Assembly: GCA_928212115.1 (NCBI GenBank)
Contig: CAKMRJ010005745.1
Span: 225,163,779-225,227,778 of the forward strand
Direction of reading: 5' to 3'
DNA from: Lactuca virosa
Taxonomy: Eukaryota > Streptophyta > Magnoliopsida > Asterales > Asteraceae
Length of the DNA: 64,000 nucleotides
Part shown: positions 33,377 through 45,852 of the stretch, piece after piece
How the letters are laid out: the number at the start of each line of letters is the position of its first letter
How positions within the stretch are numbered: position 1 is the stretch's first letter
The notes under the pieces: model-generated
Seen by the model: the letters and a program-made list of their open reading frames with translations, nothing else
Told to the model about the DNA's origin: nothing
The model's database searches: none
Program-made: the position numbers and the translations under genes

Positions 33377-36300
33377 ATGCCACCTCAAAAGCGTCCGACC
33401 AGAAACACGCCTGTGAATCAAACTCCACCACCACAACCCCCTCCGCAGTTCGATGCGGTGATGTTTCAGGCAGCTGTGACCACAGCTGTGACCGCCGCCA
33501 TGGCTCAAGTAAATTCTGGTGGTGTTAGTGGAACGGGGACTGGAACCAACTCTAGCCATGGTGAAATCCATCCACGTGCACGAGAGTGTACCTATAAAGA
33601 TTCATCAACTGCAAACCTACGTACTTTAATGGAACTGGAGGGATCATTGCACTGTCCCAATGGATCGAGAGAACAGAAGCAATCTTCGAGATGTGCTCAT
33701 GCCCTGAAGGAAGCAAGATAAAGTTCGCTTCTTGCACCTTCACCGAAAGGGCCCTGATATGGCGGAATGGCCATGTCAAATCACTCTCACTGGTAGCAGC
33801 TAACGCCATGGGCTGGGATACACTGAAGGACCTAATGACAAGGGAGTACTGCCCAAGGGCGAAATTCAGAAACTTGAGGAGGAACTATGGAAACTCAAAA
33901 TGAAGGGTTTCGACATAGTGGCTTATACAGCCAGGTTCTACGACCTGGTGACTCTATGTCCCAAAATGGTCCCCATCGAAAGCAAGAAAATCGAAAGATA
34001 CATCTGGGGTCTGGTACCCCCATATCGAGGGAATGTTCTAGCATCACACCCTACGACCTTTGATAGTGCCAAGGAATTGGCCCAAAGGCTCATCGATCAC
34101 GAGGTTCCTCCTACTCCAACAGCAACTACAATGACTGCCCCCGCACCAACCAAAACAGCTGACAACAAGAGGAAGCGTTGGGACCGAAAGAAGGGCAAAT
34201 CAGCTCAACCCTCTTCCAAGAACCAACAGACGGTGGTTGTCCATGCTGCCACTACTCCTGCTGCCCATGTACCAGCCAAACCATATGAAGGGACCCTACC
34301 CAAGTGCACCAAGTGCTCCTTCCATCATAACGGCCCCTGCCGGGAAATGCACTGCACTAATTGCGACCGGAAGGGCCATACCGCCCGGTTTTGCAGAACA
34401 CCACCCAAACCCATCACCCAGGTTCCCGGTGCAGGAGTGAGCCAGGCCTGCTACGGGTGCGGCGAGATAGGGCACTTCAAAAGAAACTGCCCGAAAGTTG
34501 GGAATGCGGGAGGAGCAGGAAGACTACTTGCTATTGGCCACAATGAAGCCGTGGCAGACCCCACAGTAGTCACGGGTACGTTCATTCTCGATAACTCTTA
34601 TGCTTGTATCCTATTTGATAGTGGGGCAGAGAGGAGCTTCGTAAACCAAAAATTCAAACACTTACTTAATCAAGCACCGCAAGCACTAAAAGAAACCTTC
34701 GTCGTAGAAATGGCTAACGGAAAGACAGAGAGTTCTAACGAGATTTACATAGGTTGTACCCTCACACTAGATAATCTTTCCTTCCCAATCGACCTCATAC
34801 CAGTAGCAATCAAGAGTTTCGATGTCATTATAGGCATGGACTGGTTGAGTCTTTATCACGCCGATATCGTATGTTTCGAGAAAGCAATCCGTCTAAACCT
34901 ACCAAATAACAAAATCTTGTTGCTCTACGGAGACAAACCCAGTACGAGCCTTCGTATCATCTCAAGTATTCAAGCCTAGAAGTACTTGCGTAAGGAATAT
35001 CGTACATTCCTGGCGCACGTTGTCGATACGAGCCGAAAAACAAAAGACCTAAAAGACCTCCCCGTAGTACGCGATTTTCCTGACGTCTTTCCGGAAGATC
35101 TACCGGGTTTACCTCCCCAACGTCAAGTCGAACTCAGGATCGACTGAGTTCATGGGGATACCCCCGTAGCCAAATCGCCCTATCGTCTAGCACCAGCTGA
35201 GATGCAAGAACTGTCCGGTCAACTTAACGAACTGCTCAGCAAGGGCTTTATAAGACCAAGGTTCTCACCCTGGGGAGCACCAGTCTTGTTCGTAAAGAAG
35301 AAAGACGGATCGTTCCGTATGTGCATCGATTACAGGGAACTCAACAAACTTACGATCAAAAATCGTTACCCTCTTCCTCGCATAGACGCTTTATTCGACC
35401 AGCTGCAAGGGGCGAGTTACTTTTCCAAGATTGATCTGAGGTCCGGGTATCACCAGTTACGAGTGTTGGAGGATGATGTTCCGAAGTCAGCCTTCCGAAC
35501 TCGTTACGGACACTACGAGTTCGTGGTGATGCCATTCGGATTGACCAATGCCCCCGCAGTATTCATGGACTTGATGAACACGGTATGCCATCCTTAATTG
35601 GATCAATTCATCATCGTTTTCATCGATGACATACTTATCTACTCTCGAAGAAAGGAGGAACATAACAATCATCTTCGACAAGTCCTAGGAACCTTACGAT
35701 CAGAGAAGCTCTATGCAAAGTTCTCTAAGTACGAACTTTGGATCCGAAGAGTCGAATTCTTAGGACATGTGGTTAGAGAAGAAGGAATCCACGTGGACCC
35801 TTCCAAAATCAAAGCCATCAAGAACTGGTCAGCACCGAAGACGCCTACAGAAATTCGTCAATTTCTAGGCCTCGCTGGCTACTACCGCAGATTCATATAG
35901 AACTTCTCTCGAATTGCGAAACCCCTTACGACATTGACCCAGAAAGGCGTGGCCTTCGACTGGGAAGAGAAACAAGAGAAGGCATTCCAAACGCTGAAGT
36001 GAGCCTTATGCACCGCACCAGTACTATCCCTCCCCGAAGGGATAGACGACTCCGTGGTATACTGCGATGCATCCAACGAGGGGCTCGACTGTCTTCTGAT
36101 GCAACGAGGTAAGGTCATCGCCTACGCCTCAAGACAACTGAAGACACACGAGGTCAACTACACCACACACGATCTCGAATTAAGAGCGGTTGTGTTCGCC
36201 CTGAAGATCTGGAGACACTACCTGTATGGTACGAAGAGCACTATCTTTACAGACCACAAAAGCCTACAACACATATTAAACCAGAAGGAGCTCAATATGA

Positions 36301-37933
36301 GATAACGACGGTGGGTCGAGCTACTCAACGACTACGAATGCGAAATTCGTTATCATCCGGGTAAAGCCAACGTGGTAGCAGACGCCCTAAGTCGAAAAGA
36401 ATATTCTGGACGAAGAGTCAAGTCATTAACTATGACTATCCATTCACATCTATCCGTACAAATTAAGGAGGCTCAGTTCGAAGCCCTAAAACCTGAAAAT
36501 GTGGCCGGAGAATCCCTACGTGGAATGTATAAGAACTTGGGAGTCAAGGGTGACGGAGCCTTATATCTCATGGACCGGATCTGGACACCGAGACGCGGTG
36601 GCTTCAGAGACTTGGTCATGAAGGAAGCACACAACACTCGATATTCCGTCCACCCGGTTCAGATAAGATGTATCTGGATCTTAAAAAGCTATGCTGGTGG
36701 CCTAACATGAAAGCAGAAATTGCTACCTTCGTGAGTAAATGCCTTACTTGCGCAAAGGTTAAGGTCGAATACCAGAAACCATCAGGTTTACTTCAGCAAC
36801 CAGAGATACCTGAATGGAAGTGGGAGTGGATCACTATGGACTTCATAACCAAGCTACCCAAGACAACGGGTGGGCTTGATACCATTTGGGTCATCGTCGA
36901 CAGATTGACCAAATCCGCGCACTTCCTGCCCATCAAAGAAACAGAGAAAATGGAGAAACTCACAAGAACATACATTAGGGAGATCGTACGACTGCATGGT
37001 GTTCCTATATCTATTATCTCCGATAGAGATAGTAGATTCACTTCGAGGTTCTGGCAGTCATTACAAAGCTCCCTAGGAACGAGGCTGGACATGAGTACGG
37101 CCTACCATCCACAGACCGACGGACAAAGTGAGAGAACTATCCAAACCTTGGAAGATATGTTGCGAGCCTGTGTGATCGACTTTGGTAAGGCATGGGATAC
37201 CCACTTACCCCTCATTGAATTCTCTTACAACAGCAGTTACCACACGAGCATCAAGGCTGCTCCATTTGAAGCCCTCTATGGCCGAAAGTGCAGATCCCCT
37301 CTATGCTGGGCTGAGGTGGGTGACACTCAGTTAGCTAAAGGACGAGTTCCTGACAGCACTCTCACGGGTCCGGAAATCATTCGGGAAATGACAGAGAAAA
37401 TCGTTCAGATTCGTAAACGATTGAAAGCCTCTAGAGACCGACAGAAAAGCTATGCAGACAAACAGAGGAAACCTTTGGAATTCGAGGTGGGAGACCGAGT
37501 CCTTTTGAAAGTCTCACCCTGGAAGGGCTTGATACGCTTCGGAAAGCGTGGAAAGCTGAATCCAAGATACATAGGGCCTTTCGAGATTCTCGCTAGAATC
37601 GACCCTGTAGCATACAAACTCAATCTACCCCACGAGCTTAGTAACGTACATCCTACCTTCCATGTCTCGAGCTTGAAAAAGTGCCTATCCGACGAGACTC
37701 TGGTAATCCCACTCGTCGAGATCGAGATCAACGAGATCCTCAACTTTATGGAAGAACCTGTAGAAATCATGGACCGAGAGGTCAAGCGAACGAAACAAAG
37801 CCGCATCCCAATCGTGAAGGTTCGCTGGAATGCCAACCGAGGACTGGAGTTCACTTGGGAGCGTGAGGATCAAATGAAACTTAAAGGTTCGCTGGAACGC
37901 CAACCGACGAAATCGGGACGAAATTCCCTCTAA
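33377..37933 (+). pseudogene. Element C gag-pol polyprotein, broken
   Basis: One ancestral frame, now with frameshifts near 33620, 33880 and 36655 and stops at 34977, 35142, 35595, 35898, 36000 and 36303. Order: gag (MPPQKRPTRN; YIWGLVPPY); zinc region CTKCSFHHNGPC, CTNCDRKGHTARFC and CYGCGEIGHFKRNC, knuckles intact; protease LFDSGAERSFV; reverse transcriptase (IDYRELNKLTIKNRYPLPRI, FVVMPFGLTNAPAVF, FIDDILIYS); RNase H (YCDASNEGLD, TDHKSLQHIL); integrase zinc part (KCLTC), MDFITKLPK, ISDRDSRFTSRF and TDGQSERTIQ with the three acidic residues; then the GPFEILARI and chromodomain-like tail. The tail ends abnormally: KYPHLF is replaced by GSLERQPTKSGRNSL through a local 23-bp duplication. Confidence 0.9.
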
Positions 37934-37943
37934 CGGGGGATGA
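37931..37943 (+). other. Polypurine tract of element C
   Basis: TAACGGGGGATGA, followed by the first three LTR bases TGT at 37944-37946, after which copia2 begins. Confidence 0.75.
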
Positions 37944-37946
37944 TGT
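37942..37946 (+). repeat. Target-site duplication of copia2, left copy (GATGT)
   Basis: GATGT precedes the copia2 LTR and GACGT follows it at 45851-45855, one mismatch. Removing copia2 and one copy restores the polypurine-LTR junction of element C. Confidence 0.75.
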
Positions 37947-38728
37947 TGTTGTGGATTAGTGTCTAAGGCTGTAACTATATTTGGTAAGTACTTGACCCGG
38001 TTATGCATGGTCATTTTGGGTTGCCTTCACCATAGCAACTTGACAGGATGATTTGTTAAGAGAGAAGAGATATTATTAATATATTATGAGAATAATATAT
38101 ATTTAAGGAATAATAATATTATTTGATTAATATAGGTCATATATTAATTGAGAATTAATTTGGTGACTTAAAGAGGTTAATTGAATAAAGGGCATAAACT
38201 GTCAAATGTGTGATAGTTGTTTTTTGGGCTATGTATCCTTATGGATATTGGGGTGGACGAAATTTAGGGTTTGGGAACCTTAAATTCGTCCAATCCTTGT
38301 ATCTAGAAGGATCTTGGATTGCTTAGGGCCTAAGTCATTCAATTAGGGTTAAAGGAGAAACCCTAATAGCTCATAATATAAATAGAACCCTTGGGGTGGA
38401 GAAATCGGCACTCTTGCAAGCCAAGGAACCCTAGGGCCGATTTCTATCCCTCCTCCCTCTCTCTTAAGATCATCTTCTTGCTAGTTGGTGTTTGTAAGCC
38501 ATTAGAGGAGTGAGAATTGTGACTTTAAGCTCCAAGAAGAAGAAGTATCAAGCAAGTAATTCAAGGTACTCTTTCAAATCTGATTTCATATGATTAGATT
38601 CAATATATTACATTAGATCTAGTATTGCAAGTCTTGGATTCAATGCATGTTCAATTAGAGAAACCTAGATCCAAGCAATTAGGGTTTGCATGTGCACATA
38701 GGAAAGTTCTTATGGCTCAAACCCATCA
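37947..38728 (+). repeat. 5' LTR of copia2 (782 bp)
   Basis: TGTTGTGGATTAGTG to AAACCCATCA. It has a two-base TG insertion at its start relative to the 3' LTR. Confidence 0.9.
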
Positions 38729-38729
38729 G

Positions 38730-38741
38730 TGGTATCAGAAC
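38730..38741 (+). other. Primer binding site of copia2
   Basis: TGGTATCAGAAC, one base different from the TGGTATCAGAGC of copia1, directly after the LTR. Confidence 0.8.
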
Positions 38742-38822
38742 TTTGATTGATTTCTATTGAATTGATGCATTGGTTGATTGCTTGTTGCTTAAAAAATTCG
38801 ATTTTGTGATTCTGACTGCTGT

Positions 38823-38893
38823 ACTCGGCGAGTTCCACTGTGGACTCGGCGAGTATCTCCAACTCGGCGAGTCCATAGAGGTACTCGGCGAGT
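38823..38893. repeat. Four copies of the palindrome ACTCGGCGAGT in the copia2 leader
   Basis: Exact 11-mers at 38823, 38844, 38862 and 38883, spaced 21, 18 and 21 bp. Arms ACTCG/CGAGT surround a central G. Absent from copia1. The spacings are multiples of three, so the small frame 38770-39045 reads LGEF, LGEY, LGES, LGEF at these points. Confidence 0.85.
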
Positions 38894-39320
38894 TCGAGCG
38901 ACATAAGGAGGAAGTTTCGGGATTTCTTGCTGTTTTACTTGAGGATACTTGCCTTAACTGTTTTGGGTCATTAAAATCCGATTTTAATCATATATATGAG
39001 TATATTCTTGACCTAACAAAAGATAATTACCAATTATTTGAATAATAATTTACTTATATGATAATTGTTGATTATTTGAATTGAATTGGTAAATTGTTTT
39101 GCAAGTAACATTAAATAAGATCAAATTGAGATAATCTAATTAGATGATTTATATTATTTTCTATTTGATCCTTATGCTTTGAAAAAGTTCAAAGACATGT
39201 CCTCAAGCTTTGAAATTTTAAATTTTGTGATTAAAAGTTTAATTTGGATAATTTTAAATTTCAATCCCTAGAATTTTACAAGTTTAAAATTCAACCCTAT
39301 ACTATTATATTATTACAAGC

Positions 39321-39321
<1 letters not shown>

Positions 39322-39391
<70 letters not shown>
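39322..39391. repeat. (TA)n microsatellite in the copia2 leader
   Basis: About 34 uninterrupted TA dinucleotides. Copia1 has only a short TATATATG at the matching place. Confidence 0.95.
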
Positions 39392-39396
<5 letters not shown>

Positions 39397-39409
39397 ATTT
39401 ACAATGCTA

Positions 39410-39950
39410 GTCTTACCGTTAGTAGGCCTCATTCACGAAGCCGGTCTATAAGGTGGGTATTAGGTTGCTGCCTATAAAATGACGCTTAATGGGTGTACAT
39501 TCACACCCACCGCTTGCTTGACTGGTGGAGGGTCGTTAGCCGAACGGGTAGGATAGGGCAAAACCTCCTCTCATTAATAAGTATAATGAATCTATATAAA
39601 GTAACTAAACATGTTTTATAAAATTCCCAATCTTAGTTACTTTAGGAAAAGTGAATTGATGCAATCCCATGAAATTACACTTTCTACCCTCGCTAAGACA
39701 TTAATGGAGCGCGTGTGGTTAACTGGCATATTAATTGGGTTCTAAGCAAAGGTGACAAAGGATGACTCATCGTTCGTTATAGTTCAATGGAGCGTGTGTG
39801 GTTAACCAGCACATTGAATAGGTAACTGTAACAGTGAGGGCATCATGTACATTTGCATGGTTATTCACACCCACTTTGTGATCCTCGGCATCCCAGTCAC
39901 AAACGAGAGGGGTATATCGAGATTTAAACATGTCATTGAAAGGTTCAATG
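39410..39950 (+). other. Copia2 structured leader block with hairpin array
   Basis: Counterpart of copia1 24088-24612. Hairpins: GGGTGT/ACACCC (39491-39508); CCACC/GGTGG (39507-39528); H1 39700-39735 with stem ATTAATG/TATTAAT (one G-U pair); H2 39783-39818 with stem TTCAATG/CATTGAA; H3 39875-39903 with stem TTTGTGA/TCACAAA and loop identical to copia1; H4 39934-39950 with stem CATTGAA/TTCAATG. H1 and H2 are again 36 nt each and 47 nt apart. Their stems differ from those of copia1 at most positions while pairing is kept. The H1 loop has GGTTAACT and the H2 loop GGTTAACC. Confidence 0.75.
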
Positions 39951-40182
39951 AATCTCAATAAAATCTAGGAATTCTCAATACATTTAAAACTTAAAGCTTA
40001 TGTTTTTCATGGTGAAGAATTAGTGAATCGTCATTCACTTACCTCCAAATTATTTGCATGTTGGATTATGGCATCCATTTTCTAATGTGTAAATAATGTT
40101 GTTGGGTCCTAGCCCTAATTTTCTTTTTGGGTGTTAATTAGGGGCTTAATTCTAATCAAACTTTGTTCCTTTCTATTTGTAG

Positions 40183-43100
40183 ATGTCTAACGCAAACAAC
40201 GCTACTACTAGCTCATTCCCGCTAATGAGCCTTTGTCAAAAAGTGACTTTTGATGGAACGAACTTTAGCGAATGGATAAGATACATTCGCACAATCGCGC
40301 GTTACGATGACAAAGAGTATGTTCTCGATGAGAAACTCGAAAAGATCAATCCAGAAACTGCTACTCCTGAAGAAATGGCTGTCTTTGAGAACCATGAGCG
40401 TGATGCAACGAAGGTCCATTGCATCATGATAGCCACAATGAACACAGAATTCCAAAAGTCCTATGAGGACATGTATCCTTATGAGATGCATTTAGACTTG
40501 ATGGAGAGGTATCACCAAAGCGCGAGGCAAGAGCGCTATGAAATCATAACGAATATGATTACTGCTAAAATGGGAAGTGGAGAGTCTCTTACTGTGCACT
40601 TGCAAAAGATGCAAAGGTATGTTGATCGTCTTCGCAAGTTGAATGTCAACTTTGGGGAAGATTTGGCTATCGACATTGTTCTTCACTCCTTGCCCTCATG
40701 CTACAACCAATTTAGGATGACCTACCACATGAACAAGGAAGAGGTCACCCTAAGCAAACTCCAAGGGCTCCTGAGGACTGCTGAGAGCAACCTCAAGGAC
40801 AAGTCTGTTGCACCAACTCCCAATCCACCCGTTGCTCCTGTTTTGGCTATTGGACAGGGAAGGGGCAAGAAGAGGAAGGCTTTTTCAAAGAACCACCACA
40901 AAGGAAAGTCCCAAAATGGTTCCTCTTCTAGTGGGACCAAGGTTGATCCTGCTAAGCCCAACCCAAACCCAAAGGAGGCAGAGTGCCACCATTGCCACAA
41001 AATAGGGCATTGGAAGAGAAGCTGCCCGGAATATCTGCAAGCCATCAAGGATGGGAAGATCAAGCCATCTTTCGTAGGTATTTACACAATTAAATCTAAT
41101 GATTCATCTCATGCTATTTCTTGGGTTCTTGATACAGGGTGTGGTTACCACATTTGTTCTGATTTGCAGGGACTAGGAAGAAATAGGGATGTGGAGCTTG
41201 GAAGAATAAATCTGATCATGGGAAACATAAGAACGTCGCCTGTCACCAAAATTGGAGTGTATTCTTTACAGCTTAGGAATGGTTTGAATTTAGAATTAAA
41301 TAATTGTTGCTACTCGCCAGATATGGCAAGGAACATCATTTCTTTTCATGGTTTATTTAGAAAAGGATTTAGATATTCGTTTAATAATGAGAATGGTTCG
41401 ATTTATGCTTATCTAAATGGTGTTTTATATTTTGAAGCAATGCCTTGTAATGGAATTTATGAAACTGTTATGGTTGTAGATAACCTAGGAAATGATGTGT
41501 TGTGTATGGATTCTTCCAATGGTATGGATAAAGCATCCTTGTGGCATTGTCGTCTTGGACATGTCAACAAGAAGCGCATAGCCCAACTCCAAAAGGATGG
41601 AGTGTTGGAGCCGTTCGACCTTAGGGAAGATGACACGTGCGAATCTTGTTTACTTGGAAAGATGACCAAGTCACCCTTCACTGGCACTTGTGCGAGGGGT
41701 GAGAGTTTATTGGATCTCATACATACAGATGTATGTGGACCCTTTAGATCCACCACAAGGGATGCAAATCGCTTCTATGTGACTTTCACAAATGATTATA
41801 GCAAATATGGGTATATCTACTTAATCAAGCACAAGTCAGAAACCTTTGAAAAGTTCAAAGAGTTTAAACAAGAAGTGGAGAATCAATTGGGCAGGAAAAT
41901 CAAGATGCTTCGATCTGATCGAGGTGGAGAGTACCTAAGTCTTGAATTCCACGACTACCTCAAGGAATGTGGAATAGTTTCACAATTGACGCCACCTAGG
42001 ACACCACAATTGAATGTTGTAGCTGAGAGGCGTAATCGAACCTTGCTAGACATGGTTCGTTCCATGATGAGTCGTGCTTCACTACCTATCTCATTATGGG
42101 GGTATGCCTTAGAGACTGCCGCCCATATCCTTAATTTAGTACCCACAAAGAAGGTTGCCAAAACACCTCACGAGATGTGGACAGGGAAAGCTCCCTCGTT
42201 GGCACATATCAAGGTTTGGGGCTGTGAAGTTTTCGTAAGACGAGAAACTCACGACAAGCTCGAACCTCGTAGTGAGCGATGTATATTCATCGGCTACCCA
42301 CAGAAATCCTTTGGATATCTCTTCTATAGGCCGAGTGACAATGTTGTCTTCGTTGCGAGGAGAGGGGTTTTCCGAGAGCGAGAACTCATAAGCCAAGGAG
42401 ACAGTGGGAGGCAAGTCGATCTTGAAGAGATTCAAGAATCTAGCGATGAAGGAACCTCTAACACTGGCGCTCGACCCGAGGAGGAAACTCCAGTTGAACC
42501 AATTGACGAGTCCTTACCTCTTAGACGTTCCGAAAGAGTTAGAGTTCAACCCCAGTTTTATGGTTTTCATATTACTACCAAAGGGGACACGTATATTAGT
42601 GATGGTACACTAATAAATCTTGATGAACCTAATAGCTATAAGGAAGCCATGGCAGGCCCAGAGTCTGTAAAATGGAAAGAGGCGATGGACAGCGAGATTC
42701 AGTCCATGTATGACAACCAAGTTTGGAATTTGGTTGACAATGTACCAGGTCGTAAGACGGTCGGGTGCAAGTGGATCTTCAAGAAGAAGACCGACGTGGA
42801 TGGGAACGTGCACACTTATAAGGCGTGATTGGTTGCGAAGGGTTTCACTCAGACTCCTGGAGTTGACTACGATGAAACCTTCTCACCAGTTGCGAAGATA
42901 AAGTCTATTAGGGTGATGCTAGCCATTGCTGCATTTCATGACTATGAAATATGGCAAATGGATGTAAAAACCGCTTTCCTTAATGGGAAGTTGGCTGAGG
43001 ATGTTTACATGGCTCAGCCAGAGGGTTTTGTCGATCCAAAGCATCCCAATAGAGTGTGTAAGCTTGAGAAGTCCATTTATGGGCTTAAGAAAGCGTCTCG

Positions 43101-44205
43101 CAGATGGAATCTTTGCTTCGATGAGAAAGTCAAAGAGTTTGGATTTGTACGAAGTGAAGATGAATCATGTGTATATGTCAAGGCCAGTGGGAGTATAGTT
43201 AGCTTTCTCGTTTTGTATGTCGATGACATACTGCTCATAGGAAACAACGTTCCGACTCTGCAGGAGGTTAAGTCCTGGCTCGGGAAGTGTTTCGCTATGA
43301 AGGACCTCGGAGAGGCTTCCTATATTTTAGGAATAAGGATAGTGAGAGAACGAAGTAAGAGACTAATAAGACTTAGTCAGAATACTTACTTGGATAAAGT
43401 ACTAAAACGTTTTAGTATGGAAAACTCAAAGAAGGGAGAACTACCGATACAGAGTAATACCAAATTGAGTAAGACTCAAAGCCCTAGTACAGAAGCCGAG
43501 ATAACTGAGATGAGCCGAGTACCATATGCTTCCGCAGTTGGCTCAATCATGTACGCTATGACTTGTACTCGCCCTGATGTGGCCTTTTCTTTGAGCATGG
43601 TCAGTAGATATCAGGGGAACCCAGGTAGAGCTCATTGGATTGCAGTCAAGAATATACTTAAGTACCTTCAGAGGACCAAGGAATGGTTTTTAGTCCTCGG
43701 AGGGAGTGATGACTTAAAGGTACGAGGGTATAGTGACGCCAGCATTCAGACCGACAGGGACAACTACCGTTCGCAGTCGGGCTGGGTCTTTACCCTTAAT
43801 GGGGGAGCGGTGACTTGGAAAAGTTCCAAGCAAGAAACAGTAGCTGATTCAACGTGCGAATCAGAGTACATTGCAGCGAGCGAAGCGTCAAAGGAGGCTA
43901 TGTGGTTGAAGAACTTCATTGGTGATCTTGGAGTTCTGCCTACCATAAAGGAGCCTATGGAAATTTTCTGTGATAATGAAGGAGCGGTTGCCTTGACCAA
44001 GGAACCGAGGGATCATGGTAGATCTCGACATATCGACAGAAAATATCATTTTATTAGACATCGAGTAGAAGAAGGACACCTCGTGGTAAAAAGGGTATCG
44101 TCAGAGGATAACCCAGCAGATCCGCTTACGAAGGGACTTAGCAGTGTTAAGCATTTGCAGCACGCTAGGAGCATTGGGCTAAAAGACGATATTAGTTTAG
44201 ATTAG
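40183..44205 (+). pseudogene. Copia2 gag-pol polyprotein, one nonsense codon
   Basis: Start ATG 40183 (MSNANNATTSS) follows TTTCTATTTGTAG. The 1341-codon frame is open except for TGA at 42826 (codon 882, CGA type) in the N-terminal part of reverse transcriptase. Domains by approximate residue: gag 1-260; knuckle CHHCHKIGHWKRSC near 268; protease SWVLDTGCG near 314; integrase HCRLGH...CESCLLGK 453-490, Asp in HTDVCG 514, Asp in SDRGGEY 577, Glu in NVVAERRNR 613 (family usually NGVAE); reverse transcriptase with QMDVKTAFLNGKL and YVDD near 1011; RNase H with GYSDAS near 1184 and DSTCESEYIAAS. All catalytic residues I can check are present, so the stop codon is the main visible defect. Confidence 0.93.
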
Positions 44206-45071
44206 ATAGTTTGGAAACGTGTAATAGATAAATGTAATTGACATTTGATGATTAAATAAAGGAGTATTATTTATAAGTAAAGCTACTGTCTTATGTTAAT
44301 TGTTTAACTATTGTTTCATTTTGCATGTTTTGACTTCCTGAGTAATTAATTATTTGATAATAATCGAATTATTCGAATAGTCCACAGTCGTTCATATGTT
44401 GGAAGTAGGTATGAATGAAGACTATCATGAATTGGTGTGTAGATTGTCTAAAGTGTATTAGACATTGCAAAGGTTTGCTGCAACGTTCATGAGTGCTTAT
44501 GAACTTGATTTGAGCATTGGAATAAACCCGCACTTGTTGGAATCACTTCATGGAATTTATCACGAGTGATCACAAGATGGTAATATCATATAGTCTTAAA
44601 ACCTAGATATATGGTTTATTGTTTGTTAATTGGTTGTGCATTGATAATACGCAAACGCATCAGTAACTTGATGTTATAAAACGTATTGTTGTGTGTAATT
44701 TGATTAGTGGATAATAAATGCATATAAGTCGAAGTTTATCTGTTCCTTTTATCCTAAGAGGGTAAAAGCGATATCAGGGCCCCTCGATGATTTGATTTGA
44801 CTTATGTGCCGGGCTCGGTCAGAACTAAATTGATGTGTTTGATTAAGTTCTATGTCAAATGAATCTGAGATCGAGAAACAAATTGCAGGACAATAAGTAT
44901 GACCATGTTCCATGTAATTGTCCGCACGATATCTAGAACAAAGGATTATACGATCCCTTATCTAAAGGACAGGATACTGATAAGATCAGAGTTGACAGCG
45001 TCTTTGAGAGCTACGATTGCTAATCAGATTATGTTTGCATATATAGTTACTAGCTTATCCAAGTGGGAGAC
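44206..45071 (+). other. Copia2 3' untranslated region and polypurine tract
   Basis: No coding feature. Similar to 28879-29640 in copia1, with an extra roughly 90 bp near 44460-44560. It ends in AAGTGGGAGAC (45061-45071). Confidence 0.7.
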
Positions 45072-45850
45072 TGTTGGATTAGTGTCTAAGGCTGTAACTA
45101 TATTTGGTAAGTACTTGACCCGTTATGCATGGTCCTTTTGGGTTGCCTTCACCATAGCAACTTGACAGGATGATTTGTTTAGAGAGAAGAGATATTATTA
45201 ATATATTATGAGAATAATATATATTTAAGGAATAATAATATTATTTGATTAATATAGGTCATATATTAATTGAGAATTAATTTGGTGACTTAAAGAGGTT
45301 AATTGAATAAATGGCATAAACTGTCAAATGTGTGATAGTTGTATTTTGGGCTATGTATCCTTATGGATATTGGGGTGGAAAAAATTTAGGGTTTGGGAAC
45401 CTTAAATTCGTCCAATCCTTGTATCTAGAAGGATCTTGGATTACTTAGGGCCTAAGTCATTCAATTAGGGTTAAAGGAGAAACCCTAATAGCTCATAATA
45501 TAAATAGAACCCTTGGGGTGGAGAAATCAGCACCCTTGCAAGCCAAGGAACCCTAGGGCCGATTTCTATCCCTCCTCCCTCTCTCTTAAGATCATCTTCT
45601 TGCTAGTTGGTGTTTGTAAGCCATTAGAGGAGTGACAATTGTGACTCTAAGCTCCAAGAAGAAGAAGTATCAAGCAAGTAATTCAAGGTACTCTTTCAGA
45701 TCTGATTTCATATGATTAGATTCAATATATTACATTAGATCTAGTATTGCAAGTCTTGGATTCAATGCATGTTCAATTAGAGAAACCTAGATCCAAGCAA
45801 TTAGGGTTTGCATGTGCACATTGGAAAGTTCTTATGGCTCAAATCCATCA
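45072..45850 (+). repeat. 3' LTR of copia2 (779 bp)
   Basis: TGTTGGATTAGTG to AAATCCATCA, paired with 37947-38728. Confidence 0.9.
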
Positions 45851-45852
45851 GA

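Larger units (their letters stand above)
37947..45850 (+). mobile_element. Copia2: nearly intact Ty1/copia (Angela/Tork-like) element
   Basis: Complete structure: 5' LTR 37947-38728, primer site 38730, structured leader, gag-pol 40183-44205, polypurine tract 45061-45071, 3' LTR 45072-45850, with target duplication. By eye about 14 substitutions separate the LTRs over roughly 780 bp, plus three indel bases, so insertion is fairly recent. Confidence 0.92.
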
